The position numbers and the translations under genes are program-made. From Branchiostoma floridae (Eukaryota > Chordata > Leptocardii > Amphioxiformes > Branchiostomatidae), in contig NC_049980.1 of assembly GCF_000003815.2 (NCBI RefSeq), positions 4,110,370-4,174,369 on the forward strand: a stretch of 64,000 nt of DNA, read 5' to 3'. The notes under the pieces are model-generated. The model had not been told where the DNA came from and ran no database searches. It saw only the letters and a list, made by a program, of their open reading frames with translations. Of this stretch, positions 11,998 through 22,160 are shown piece after piece. Position 1 is the stretch's first letter. Every line of letters begins with the position of its first letter.

Positions 11998-12485
11998 TGG
12001 AAAAGACTAAAGCTTTACGTCCAACACCAAGCTGAATTGGGACTTACCCAAATTTTCAGCCGACTCCGTCAGCCTTGTTCACGGAATGGACCCGTCTGCT
12101 GTAGCTTCCGGACATGACGTCAGGGACATACGACTGCAGCAGAGGGTCGTAGATGCCAGATAACCTGTGTCGCCCCCCGTCTCTGTTCAACGTTGGACGG
12201 TGGGCGCGGATGTACACAGCCTCCTTCACTCCTTTTGCAAAGAACTCCGGCTCCGAGTCAAGGATTTTGACTTTCTCAAGTGAAACTGAGTGTCCTGGCG
12301 AGCTGCTGCAGTCGTGTGTCCCTGACGTCACGTCCGGAAGCTACAGCAAACGGGTCCATTCCGTGAACAAGGCTGACGGAGTCGGCTGAAAATTTGGGTA
12401 AGTCCCAATTCAACTTGGTGTTGGACGTAAAGCTTTAGTCTTTTCCACAATGTCATTTACCAACACAGATGAACTTTCATGCTAA
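11998..12485 (-). mobile_element. Penelope-like insertion with inverted-repeat arms and 14-bp TSD
   Basis: Inserted in the LINE ORF, with the 14-bp sequence TATCACATGAGTTG at 11984-11997 and again at 12486-12499. Two long inverted arms (about 11998-12142 and 12303-12449) are nearly identical and enclose about 160 bp. The minus strand carries the C-terminal coding part of a Penelope-like element. TSDs of this length and inverted or partial terminal repeats are typical of Penelope-like elements (established knowledge). The 3'-side tail (12450-12485) is not in the arms and recurs at about 57550-57585. Confidence 0.75.
12056..12331 (-). pseudogene. Penelope-like GIY-YIG endonuclease C-terminus
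   Basis: The minus-strand frame reads HSVSLEKVKIL, then FFAKGVKEAVYIRAHRP, then LNRDGGRHRLSGIYDPLL. The order R/K-G-V-KEA-YIR, P-x-LNRD-GR-x-LS and DPLL is the hallmark of the C-terminal part of the GIY-YIG endonuclease of Penelope-like elements. The N-terminal GIY-YIG core and the RT are absent, so this is a short truncated copy. Diverged relatives lie at 26690, 31818, 32200 and 57300. Confidence 0.8.
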
Positions 12486-12749
12486 TATCACATGAGTTGC
12501 AAACTGTGAGCACATCCAAGATGTTTAAACAGCAGCTAATGAAACACATGCAAAGCTCAACATATGGCACACGAGGTACTCGATAAGGCACATGCGTTTT
12601 TATGATATTTTGTATGACTATTATTAGCACTTGTAATTGTAGGATGTTGTTATATGTTGTGTATGTTATGCACAGTGTCCATGTTTTCTGTGTAATTTTC
12701 TTACTCCTGGAGGAGCAGCGGTTGCATGTAACGTCAACAGCTAAAGCTA

Positions 12750-13090
12750 AGGGCACAACCCGCCGTACGTGCAATTTGTCCGTACGTATTTTGGAAGGCC
12801 ACGTCCGCCACGTTTTTCTGAAAACGTTCATGCTGTACAGGGCAGGCGTGTCGCCTGTACTGGCACGTACGGGGGCGAATCCGCAGCCCGATATCGCACA
12901 CAAAGTTTTGCCTGCACGTAAAGTTCTACGGCGTGTCTGCGTGCTCCAAAATCCGTTGGATTCCAGCTATACGAGTTCGTACGGAGGCGGCGCTTACCAC
13001 TTACGCCAGTTACGGATCCCTAAAGATTGTCCACGTTTTGACACGTAGACAGCACGTATTTGCACGTACACGTACGGCGGGTTGTGCCCT
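12750..13090. mobile_element. CpG-rich MITE with 22-bp TIRs
   Basis: The left end AGGGCACAACCCGCCGTACG is matched by its exact inverse CGTACGGCGGGTTGTGCCCT at the right end. The interior is unusually rich in CGTACG/ACGT words. A target-site duplication is not clear (TAA left, TAG right). A related right-half fragment lies at 13281-13410. No coding capacity; the 148-codon ORF across it is a chance frame. Confidence 0.85.
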
Positions 13091-13095
13091 AGCGT

Positions 13096-13260
13096 TATGA
13101 CGGATGGTTCTCTGAAGGCTGATGGCTATCTGTTCATATCTTTTACACATTTATCGGCAAAAGTGTCTGTCTTTGAGAGCAAGATCTTAGAGTTAATTCA
13201 GGTCTTCTTATCAACTTGCAACTAAACAAATCAATCATGAACTTGCAAACTTGTTGCTTT
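13096..13260 (+). repeat. Direct repeat copy B
   Basis: Diverged copy of 11577-11760 (ATGACGGATGGTTCTCTGAA at its start) with small indels. It lies between the CpG-rich MITE and its partial copy. Confidence 0.8.
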
Positions 13261-13280
13261 TACGGGTTGCCTAAAGCAAA

Positions 13281-13410
13281 GGGCACAACTCGCCGTACGT
13301 GCAAATACGTGCTGTCTATGTGCCAAAACGTGAGGAATCTTTTGGGATCCGTAAGTGGTAAATAGCGCCTTCGTACGAACTCGAATCTGACGGATTTAGG
13401 AGCACTAGGA
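13281..13410. mobile_element. Partial copy of the CpG-rich MITE
   Basis: Starts with GGGCACAACTCGCCGTACGT and continues as the inverted right half of the 12750-13090 element (GCAAATACGTGCTGTCTATG, GGGATCCGTAAGTGG). It breaks off near GGAGCACTAGG without a second terminus. Confidence 0.75.
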
Positions 13411-13900
13411 TGGCGAATGACTGTCTGCCTACCATTGTCTGATAAAGATGGATGTCAACAACATCTAGATCCTCAATTAGCTTGACATTTTTGTCAGCTA
13501 TTTTTTGTGGTCCATTGTGAAGTGCATTAATACAATGTAACATGACAGACGAGGAAACTACAGAACAATCACACTAGAATACGACCGCACATAAGATACA
13601 TAAACGTACTGAAGAAGCGAAGTTCATTCATTACCTTCTATGTCTTGTATTCCATTGATGGGACATACTGTAGACGAAGCGTTTCATTTTTAGCATCAAC
13701 TGTAGGTTTTGGACAGCACTACATGAGATGAGACAAAGCTTTACCTGACTTAAGTTATCTCTTATTTGCTTTAAGACAGACAAAGACAGTGTTTGACACC
13801 ACACTCAAATTGGTAACTTTAACAGTGCCACTTACATACTAAGGACAGAAGGTAAAATCACTACCATGTCGTTTTTGAGGCCGTTGTTATTCAGCCGTAG
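13411..13900. other. No supported gene
   Basis: AT-rich, short ORFs only, nothing recognised. Confidence 0.4.
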
Positions 13901-13924
13901 AGCTTTATTGATACTTAGTACGTA

Positions 13925-14050
13925 AAAGCTTTGAGAGGTCCTTGTCATGAGTTCATCATGTCATTAAGGGTCGAAGCCGACTTTAATACCTAAAACCACA
14001 CAAGTGTGCTATTTGATAAGTGTTTTCGTGAATAAGGTTGACGTGAGAGT
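13925..14050 (+). repeat. ~150-bp dispersed repeat, copy 1
   Basis: GAGAGGTCCTTGTCATGAG, then TTAAGGGTCGAAGCCGAC, then GATAAGTGTTTTCGTGAATA. The same ordered motifs recur near 15035-15170, 15905-16020, 16060-16690 (split) and 16720-16790. Confidence 0.7.
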
Positions 14051-14479
14051 GGCACAGTGCAGTACACAATGGAAAACAATCTAAGCGCCAACTAAAAACT
14101 TGCGAAATCCTTCATTTCCTTAAAATCTTTGGAGATCTGGAGACTTTTGGAGTTTGAAGGGACAGATATGGTCTAATCTTTCCTGTTTTGTCAAAATCTG
14201 TTCATTTCAGCAGTTTAGTTGACGTAAGAATAGGTTGAGTTGTTGGGTGCTACGAGTTGAATCAGGAGAAAACTGGGGAAAAATTTTAGGTTTCTTTAAT
14301 AAATCAAACGTTTGCTAGCAGATAATTCTATAATTTTGACTTGTTTCTTTGTAATCTTTAGATAATGTTTAGTTTTGATCATTTGAAGCGCTATGATTTT
14401 CTTGGTGTAGTTTTAAGCAATTTCATTTATTCTTATTGTTTAGCTTTGAGTACATACATTATGCTTCATTATTATCTAG

Positions 14480-14637
14480 ATTATGTACATTAAATTTCAT
14501 ATATCACTACCTTGTTTCTGAAGGGGAGCCATGAAAAGCTTCTATGACTTTCTCCCTGTATACTTTCTTTTAATTCTGTATCGTCATTTATTTTTAATTG
14601 TTGTATAATGTTCTGATATAAATAAATAAATAAAAAT
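14480..14637 (+). mobile_element. LINE 3' tail
   Basis: GGGGAGCCATGAAAAGCTTC, then TTTCTCCCTGTATACT, then GTTGTATAATGTTCTGATAT and an (AAATA/ATAA)n tail ending about 14637. This is the usual look of a CR1/L2-type LINE 3' UTR with a microsatellite tail. 5' extent unclear. Confidence 0.55.
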
Positions 14638-14639
14638 CA

Positions 14640-15030
14640 AAGCATTTCCTGTAGATTGAGGAGAAACAATCCCGTTTTATTTCAATGATTATACATGTTA
14701 ACTAGAGCGAACATGGTGTCTTGGGACCACCACGGAAGACTGGATGTTGTAGCCGGGTCATACTTTAAAAATGGTACATACTTCTTTCTCTGCAAAGAGG
14801 AAGAGTATGGAAGCTAAACACACTTCACTACCGGTGGACTGGCCCCCTGCTGTAGTGACTTATATATGTGTGACCCCAGGGCTTAAAAACGGAGATGGGC
14901 GCCAGGCCTACACAGCACAATGTGATGCATGGCAACTTTAGCTTTTAGCTTGGGACCCTATGGGGAGGTTTGCGCTGCAGGTCATCTTCCACAAAGAGCA
15001 AAAGCTACACAAATTTGAGCAACATCTTTG
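14640..15030. other. No supported gene
   Basis: Mixed non-coding sequence, nothing recognised. Confidence 0.4.
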
Positions 15031-15034
15031 AGAG

Positions 15035-15170
15035 GTCCTTGTCGTGAGATGTCCTTGTCTCTTCAGTTCACTTAGGGTCGACGACGGTTATAATGGCCCC
15101 ATATATTTAATTGCCCAAGTCCGCTATCTGACAAATAGGCCTGATAGGCCGTCTTCCACAAAGAAGAAAA
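15035..15170 (+). repeat. ~150-bp dispersed repeat, copy 2
   Basis: TTGAGAGGTCCTTGTCGTGAG, CACTTAGGGTCGACGACGG, CCCCATATATTTAATTGCCC, then GGCCGTCTTCCACAAAG. Confidence 0.7.
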
Positions 15171-15900
15171 TTGATAAAATACCTAAAGTTAGGCCACACT
15201 GAGTTGATCTTATGGTTGACATCAATGCGCGTATTGAATTTCGGCTGTTCTCCCACTTGAAAAATTAACCTCTGGAACTTTTTGACTCGTATTGCCGCAA
15301 ATGGCCAGCATGTGCCGGCTTGTATAAAACTATGAGTTATGTACTAGCACTAGTAGTTACCTCAAAACGTGCTAATTTTGACCAACCCTTGGTCAAACTG
15401 CCCATATGAGTATCACTGTCACAGTCATCTTCTACAGTCCTTAAAGTCATACACCTTCTGATAACGTGCTTCTTTGACCGTTCTTGTCAATATATTCGCC
15501 ATCAATTACTTCAGCTGAGTCTGCCAAGATGAACAAGACTAATTTGGTCAAACTGCTCTTATGAGAATCACAGTCTTATATCATTCACAGTCCTTTGAGC
15601 TATATACCTTCTAATAGTGTACTTCGAATTCTTTGACCGTTCTTGTCAATGTATTCGACTACTGTAGCTGAGTCTGTAATGATGAACAAGACAACCTGCA
15701 TGTGCCTCCTACAAATTAGACTTGTTGTTTCTTCTGATGCACTATGTTCTGTGGTCCAATTCGTAATACAAGCTTTGTAGGCCTGTGGTTTAGCAGTATT
15801 TGTTGCTGAATTTTTAATTTTTTTTGCATTAGTTTTGGGGTATCCAGAGGATGTCATCCATAAAATGATGAATAAAGTCAGTGTGGCCTTCCAAAAAATC
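15171..15900. other. Non-coding with repeated short segments
   Basis: Two similar stretches (about 15395-15500 and 15545-15660) share TTGGTCAAACTGC, GAGTATCAC/GAGAATCAC, ACCTTCT and TTTGACCGTTCTTGTCAAT, indicating a local duplication of about 150 bp. GAGGATGTCATCCATAAAAT near 15848 resembles a Harbinger-type MITE terminus. Confidence 0.5.
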
Positions 15901-15904
15901 TTCG

Positions 15905-16020
15905 AGAGGTTCTCGTCCGGGGCTCTTCAAATCACTTAGGGTTGAAGACGACTATATAATGGCGCCATATATTTAATTGCCCAAGTCCGACAAGTGTTTT
16001 CTTGAATCGGCCGTCTTCCA
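15905..16020 (+). repeat. ~150-bp dispersed repeat, copy 3
   Basis: Intact reference copy across the site ATATATTTAATTGCCCAAGT, which in the next copy is split by the MITE at 16121. Confidence 0.7.
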
Positions 16021-16059
16021 TTAAAAAACAAAAGTAATACGCAATCTTTCAGAGGCCCT

Positions 16060-16695
16060 TGTAGTGAGATTTTCAATTCGCTTAGGGTGGAAGGCAATTG
16101 ATATGACCCCATGTATGTAAGGCCACAGCAAGTAAATTGTATTGATGACATCGACGCTCTCATCGATTTTCGCCTGATTTCATAAAAACACAAAATTTAT
16201 TTTTCTTCGGAGATGGTCAACATGACGAGAAAGTACCAAAATGGTAAAGTATGTTGTGTTGTAGCCTAATAATTGTTCTTGTAGAAGTGACATTAATATT
16301 AGCGAGGTAGCCATGACTGTAGTTATAGGAGTTAAACCATTTGGATAGTCGTAAAAGTGGCACCACTATGGAAGTCTTGAGTGTAGTGGCCAACTGGGTG
16401 AGTAATACCAGTCTGCCACACTAGTGTCACTTTTACTACACTAGTTCACGTCTTGAATACAGGAATGAATGATTCGTTGTTAGTGCTGCCACATTTTGTC
16501 ACATAGACTCTTATTACAGCGTTTATGATGTATATTTTAAAAATTTAGCGATATTTATTTCGCCCTATCTCATTATTTTTGCAGTCTACAGACGATGACA
16601 TCCATACAATTCACTTGCTGTGACCTAATTACCCAATTTCGCTGTCCGACAAGTGTTTTAGTGAACAGGCCATCTTTCACGAAAAACAAAAAGCT
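16060..16695 (+). repeat. ~150-bp dispersed repeat, copy 4, split by MITE
   Basis: The left part 16060-16120 ends in ATGACCCCATGTATG. The right part resumes at 16629 as TTACCCAATTTCGCTGTCCG. Together they rebuild the family pattern of copy 3. Confidence 0.65.
16121..16625. mobile_element. Harbinger-type MITE (type 1), copy 1
   Basis: The ends are GGCCACAGCAAGTAAATT and, inverted, AATTCACTTGCTGTGACC, flanked by TAA at 16118-16120 and 16626-16628. Three-base TAA/TWA duplications and GGCC-type termini are typical of PIF/Harbinger elements. Diverged relative to the two younger-looking copies at 44225 and 58363. Non-coding. Confidence 0.85.
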
Positions 16696-16719
16696 ACGCA
16701 GCGTTAGGTAAAAGCTATG

Positions 16720-16795
16720 AGAGGTCCTTGTCAAGAGCTCTTCAAATCACTTAGGTCACTTGCCGACTATCATGACCTCATACTAGTATACCTTT
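16720..16795 (+). repeat. ~150-bp dispersed repeat, copy 5 (partial)
   Basis: GAGAGGTCCTTGTCAAGAG, then CACTTAGGTCACTTGCCGAC. The remainder is lost. Confidence 0.6.
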
Positions 16796-16876
16796 TTTTA
16801 TTTTAATGAAAACAAAAACTGAAAACAAGACCCCCCTGTACACATGCGGTCCAGGCGTGTCAAAATTCTGCATCAA

Positions 16877-17020
16877 ACACTAGTTCACCTTTATCCACGG
16901 GGTAGCCTATATCCATTGTTTTGAAAACAAATCATTTAGGTATTCAAGTCAACGGACAGTGGTTTCAAATGTTCCTATATTGCAGTATTGCAGTGTGAAA
17001 CCTTCTATCGACTTCATATC
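16877..17020. mobile_element. Foldback MITE (TTCACCTTTATCC family), copy 2, partial
   Basis: ACTAGTTCACCTTTATCCAC, then GGGGTAGCCTATATCC and GTCAACGGACAGTGGTTTC match the left half of the 19743-19934 copy. No right terminus seen. Confidence 0.6.
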
Positions 17021-17029
17021 TCTTAACAC

Positions 17030-17397
17030 CCTAACTCACTGGGTTTCGCCTGTTTGTGCCTGTTTGTGCCTGGTTGCAAAAGACAGTCGCCAACTGGTTT
17101 CAAACAGGCGCCAATGGGTCACCTCACATGTGGGGTCACCTGAAATGGGGACTTTTAAAATCGCAATTGGCAAAATCGCTCGAATAGGCCAGCAGTTGCA
17201 ATCACTGCCAATATCATTTTGAAATGGAATTATAGTAAATTGGTTTTTGATCCACTGGCAACGTCGCGATTTGCATCTAAGTCACTGAGGATGTGACATT
17301 CAGGGTGCGGCCATTTTGTTTGGAGAGGTCACGTGCTTTACCCGCGAGTCACAAGTCGCCATAACTTGTCGCAAACAGGCGAGGCCGAGTGAGATAC
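17030..17397. mobile_element. Inverted-repeat element (TCGCCTGTTTG family)
   Basis: Left arm CTCACTGGGTTTCGCCTGTTTG, right arm on the opposite strand CTCACTCGGCCTCGCCTGTTTG, about 350 bp apart. The interior contains further TCGCC/GGCGA words. No transposase. Confidence 0.55.
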
Positions 17398-17399
17398 CC

Positions 17400-19180
17400 G
17401 TTTTTTCCTGCCTTATCTTCGTTTCCAACCCGGTTGGGGATAAAATGTCCTTTGTTTGCTATACCCGTAACTACCTTACTTTCCACCAAAAAATATCTGT
17501 CAAAAATTCAAGGACATATTTAGTGTATGCAGTCTTTCATATCGAAGTGATTATTCCATCAAATATGTCCTGACTACGTTGGAAAGTCGCTCACTTAATC
17601 TATTTTAAGCTTAGCTGTCACTCAAGAAAGAATTGAAAATTTGGCCAAAACATCTTTAAATGTACCCATTATCCAATAGCTTTGTACGGTGATCGGTAAG
17701 CAAAGATTGCAAGCTTTCATGTTAATGCGTTTTTAAGAGCTTTGTGATACCCACAGAAAATAGGCAATGATTGGTTCTGTGATTGCGGCGATTGACCAAT
17801 CATCGTATCACATCTGGCGACTCGGGTTATTTCAGGACGTTCAGTTTTCTTACACGAAAACTTTTCCAGAGTTTTTATCGTAACGGGTGCACTCAATTAG
17901 TAACAAAGGTTTTCCTTTAACTGTGCACACCCAGTTCCGAAAATAGTTAGGGAAATGCTTTGAGGGTCCAAGTTTGAGTTCACATTTGTCATAATCTTCT
18001 GCAAAATGACATTAAATATTGACATGGCTGAAAAACGTAGGCAGTGATGTGTTTTTGTTTCTAAAGTTGCGTTTGAGCTCGAGCGTTGCTTCCGAATATT
18101 CCTCCGCGTTGAATGCAATCCGCCGGTTTGTCCCAGATTGACCTTTATGGTGTTGAGCAAGTAATTTATAAAGTGTAATGCCGCGCGCTGTGGATGATCG
18201 TGACTTAAGAATTAAGACTCCTCTCTAGTTCTCTCTAGCTCTAGAATTGACTGCATAGTACGTTAAGTTTTCTCGTTTTTGCTGCATCATTTTTCATTGA
18301 CATTGTGTTTTATTCTACTCGAAATCTACCAATTCCCTTTCCCCCTTAAACGGAATAAAAAAACAGAGTAGTTTTCAAAGCAGTGAGCAAGAAATGTCTA
18401 TCTTTTCCATTATGTAACTACAAACCTGTTATATAATGATACCTTAATGATACCTGCCATTTATAAAATGTCAGAAATGATTCCATAATAGTTTGTTCAA
18501 TTGTCTACTAAACACAGCCAAGCATCTCTCAATCAGACTTACATAAGCAATGGATTGAACCGGTACGTGTCAAAGTTAATCCCAGTTGTCAAGATACAGG
18601 ATAAAACGTAAGACTTAATTTGGACATATGAAGTCCTCTGGTGGCTATATTCAGTCTTATCAGTCTTACATACTAATACTGTGACCTTTGGAGAAATCTT
18701 TGTGACAAGCGTGTGAGATGGACTAGTCCACTGCTTCTTTTTTGCTCCATTGAAAATAACGGAAAAACGGTCAACATTTTGAATTTTCATCACTGGTCGT
18801 GTCTTTCTTCTATCAAAATTTGTATTATAGACATTATGATATGATGCCTTTCTGGGAGTTTATGGGTTATATGTTGCTTTGTTTGACAATGAAACAAAGA
18901 CATGACTTTGTTTTGCTGAAAAGTAGTGGACAAAATGTTTCAAACAGATCTGACAGTTAATATGCTAATAACTTTCAGCCCTCTGTCGTAATGCCGTCCC
19001 CTTGTTCTTGGCAGCAGGCACTGGCTAAACTCCCAACGGCTTCTAATTAGTTAATGTTGTCTAGGAGTAAATTTAGCTATTAAAAGTCCTGGCAGCGTGC
19101 AGCATGGAGTATCTGCATTGGTGTATGGTTAGGGCTGAACCCTGGGCACAGAAAGGGGATGTTTAACCAATAAAAGTACG
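17400..19180. other. No supported gene
   Basis: AT-rich, ORFs below 90 codons on either strand, no splice-supported exon, no recognisable repeat. Nothing further seen. Confidence 0.4.
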
Positions 19181-19187
19181 TGGATAA

Positions 19188-19431
19188 AGGTGGTACCTCA
19201 CTGCACTTGGGGCACCGGTGCGACACTGCGGGGTTCAAAAGATAACTGAACGTATTTTAGAGATGTGTGTATTTGTGTATTTCATTGTCTTCTAAGTCAT
19301 ACTTTTATGGATTGCGCGTTTGTGTATTTCGTTGTCTTCTAAGTTATACTGGCGAAACTAACACAACAGTGCTGCTGTAAACAAAACCCGCAGTACCACA
19401 CCGGTGCCACAAGTGCAGTGAGATACCACCT
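19188..19431. mobile_element. Harbinger-like MITE, TAA duplication
   Basis: The ends AGGTGGTACCTCACTGCACT and AGTGCAGTGAGATACCACCT are inverted repeats that extend inward to CACCGGTG. Flanking TAA occurs at 19185-19187 and 19432-19434. An internal direct duplication (TGTGTATTTC.TTGTCTTCTAAGT) is present. Confidence 0.75.
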
Positions 19432-19742
19432 TAAGTGTTGCATCACCTCCTTTCTTTTTCAGCCATGTCAGGGGCGATCAGATAATTGACAGAGTTAAAT
19501 GTCAGAGAGTCGCCCCTAAGCTCGCGATCAGTCTTACATAACCGAAGCTCACTTCGGCTTCTCAAGGTTAGACGTGACATTTAGTGAATACAGAATGGAG
19601 AGAATGTTGCCTTCGTAAGGAGCTTTAGTTCCGGTTGGTTAAGGCAGTTGTGGAAAACACTTGAATTATAGAATTCCCAAATCAATTAAACAAATTAAGT
19701 TTACATGTAAATTGTTATTGTTATTAGGTGGAAGTCATTACC

Positions 19743-19934
19743 ACTAGTTAACCTTTATCTGAGGGGTTGCCTATATCCGTTGTTTCTAAAAACAGGGTAC
19801 ATAGGGGAGTCAAGTCGACGGGCGGCGGTTCACAAATTTAAATATTGCAGTTTGAAACCACTGTACGTCAGTATGCCTTAACACAATTTTTCATAAACAA
19901 CAGAATAGGTAATCCGCGGATAAAGGTGAAGTAG
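19743..19934. mobile_element. Foldback MITE (TTCACCTTTATCC family), copy 3
   Basis: ACTAGTTAACCTTTATC at the left, inverted GATAAAGGTGAAGTAG at the right, flanked by CATTACC at 19736-19742 and 19935-19941. The 7-bp match may be the remnant of an 8-bp duplication. Confidence 0.75.
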
Positions 19935-19941
19935 CATTACC

Positions 19942-20624
19942 TTCCCTGCACGGTGTGCTGTTGGCTGACTTTGAAATGAAGGTCTAGGGCGCAGGTGTTT
20001 CTTTCTAAATTGAATGATCACGTTGCTTAAATGCTACATCCATTAACTGTATATTTGTGCCCCCACTAAGTGCTTTCTGGAAGGTTAAGTTTCACCTTTC
20101 TCCTTCTTTAACTTTGATACCATGTTACATCGTCAAATGTCAAGGCGTCGCCTGAGAACTCCTCTAATCTTGTAAAAGCTCTGACCATGACACGGAGATA
20201 CCGTATCAGCTTGCATATTATACCTTTGGGATCAGTCACACGAGTGTATATATCAAGCCGGTATGAGGCTTTGTATCTCCGTGAGATAAAGGGTTGGGTT
20301 TGTCTGTGTGTCTGTTTGTCTGTCTGTATGATTGGAGTTTGTAGTAAGCAAGGTCAATTTTGGCCCCCCTGATGTGTGACATTGGTACTGCAACTGATCT
20401 TCCGGTTGTTGTTTTTTGTTATCTTTTGACCTGAACATCCTATGGTCTTGATTTTTGGTGGCATATAGCTTGTTTCATACTCAGTTATAAGGACAATACG
20501 CACCTCATACGCATTTCAATCGTTTTGTGTCAGTACGCAGGCATACCGTACTCGCAGGGCCGTCCAGTGGGCGTACATAAGACTAACGATTGAGATGAGT
20601 TTGAGATAGGTACTGAAACTGACT
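19942..20624. other. No supported gene
   Basis: Includes a short TGTCTGTxTGTCTGT tract near 20300-20330. Nothing recognised as a gene. Confidence 0.4.
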
Positions 20625-20935
20625 ACTTTACGTATGGTCTGTCTTTCTTGTACATTGCCTGCAACTGAACATATGGTCAGTCTAACCTAAACATGTTCTG
20701 AAACCGACCACTATATGGTCAGTCTAACCTATACACGTCCTGAGGATGAACTGACCACCGTATGATCGCTCTAACCTAAAACTATTCTAATACTGACCAC
20801 CGAATGGTCACTATAACCTGCACACTTCCTAAAACTGACCACCGAATGGTCACTCTAACCTGTACACTTCCTAAAACTGACCACAGTATGGTCACTCTAA
20901 CCTGTGCATATCCTGAAACTACCCCATAGGAATCA
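20625..20935 (+). repeat. ~42-bp palindromic minisatellite, block 1
   Basis: Units of the form CTGACCACCxxATGGTCAxT followed by CTAACCTGTACAxxTCCTGAAA. Each unit carries a CTGACCA/TGGTCAG inverted repeat. Confidence 0.9.
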
Positions 20936-21814
20936 GGAAAAAAGGCCCTTTTAAAGTAGTCTTTCTTTTCTTACATAATAGCCACTAACTCTAAGACAAC
21001 AACGAAATACTAAGATCAGTATTAAGTGAATTTAAGACCACCTTTTAAAAGATTTGGTACTGACAACTGCAACACCGATACAAAGTCTTTCGTGTGCGTT
21101 CCAAGCGATCGCGTGATTGCCCGGTCAAAAGAGATTTGTGAAAAGAATCAAAGAAAGACTTACTTTGAGATCAGGTTGGTTTTTGCCATACTAAATGTCC
21201 GAGTTATTACATTATCGTATCGTATAGGGATCAAAGATTGGCCAGAAATGATCCCATAACTGGACAATCAAATGTCAACTTGAATCTCTAAAGCCCTCAA
21301 AGAGATGTGCGCTTTGTTATATAACCATGACACGAATCAATGTTTGGCTTTACCAGGTTACATAACGTTAATATTAGAATGTAAGCAAGTACAGTAAATA
21401 CAGAAGATTTGAAAATTTACTACATTATTATAGCCTACGCTTTTCCTCGGTTCCGTTCTAAGTGATTCTGGTCAAATGGCAAATTGTAAAAAAGGAACAA
21501 AGAAAGATTAAATTTGAGATCAGGTTGTTTTAAAGAGATTTGTCCGACTGACTGTCCAAACATATATGACATTATGGTGTTGAAATCACAGATTTGGCAG
21601 ATATGAACCCATAGCTCAACAATCAAATGTCAATTTGAATCTCTGAAGCCCTTAAAGAGATGTACGTAATCTTTTTTTATTTATTTATTATACAATTCTG
21701 ACACGAATCGATGTGTGGTTTTACAAAGGTTATATAGCATCAAAGGATAACGGTAGTCCCATAACATTTTGAGGCACTAGGGGCAGCGGGCTGTTATCCA
21801 CTGTGTCCAAAAAC

Positions 21815-22160
21815 CTACCACATTATGGTCAGCTTAACCTGTACATGTCCTGAAACTGACCACCTTATGGCCAGTCTAACCTGTACGCCCTGACACTGGC
21901 CACCTTATGGCCAGTCTAACCTGTACGCCCTGAAACTGACCACCTTATGGTCAGTCTAACCTGTACATGTCCTGAAACTGACCACCTTATGGCTAGTCTA
22001 ACCTGTACATACCCTGAAACTGACCACCTTATGGCCAGACTAACCTGTACGCCCTGAAATTGACCACATTATATAATTATGATCAGTCTAACCTGTACAT
22101 GTCCTGAAACCGACCACCGCATAGTAACTCTAATCTGTACGTGTCCTAAAAATGACCTGT
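21815..22160 (+). repeat. ~42-bp palindromic minisatellite, block 2
   Basis: About eight units of CTGACCACCTTATGGTCAGT / CTAACCTGTACATGTCC type, several lacking the ATGT, giving slightly shorter units. Confidence 0.9.

Larger units (their letters stand above)
11760..12583 (+). pseudogene. CR1/L2-like LINE ORF2 C-terminal tail, interrupted
   Basis: The plus-strand frame contains VSERLYVSNMCTVHKRL, then YYTRHATRKN, then KSFTYRATSKWNQLSHEL. This is the R-x-TR-x-SF-x-KWN-x-L pattern found downstream of the RT in CR1/L2/jockey-type LINEs (established knowledge). The frame is broken at 11997 by a 488-bp insertion. It resumes after the duplicated 14 bp at 12486-12499 as SHELQTVSTSKMFKQQLM and ends in a stop near 12583. 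The RT domain itself is not present upstream, so the copy is 5'-truncated or diverged there. An AT-rich LINE-like 3' UTR follows to the MITE at 12750. Confidence 0.8.

Noticed and set aside
12602-13048. 148-codon plus ORF
   Set aside because: Crosses the LINE 3' UTR into the CpG-rich MITE; no domain and no splice context.
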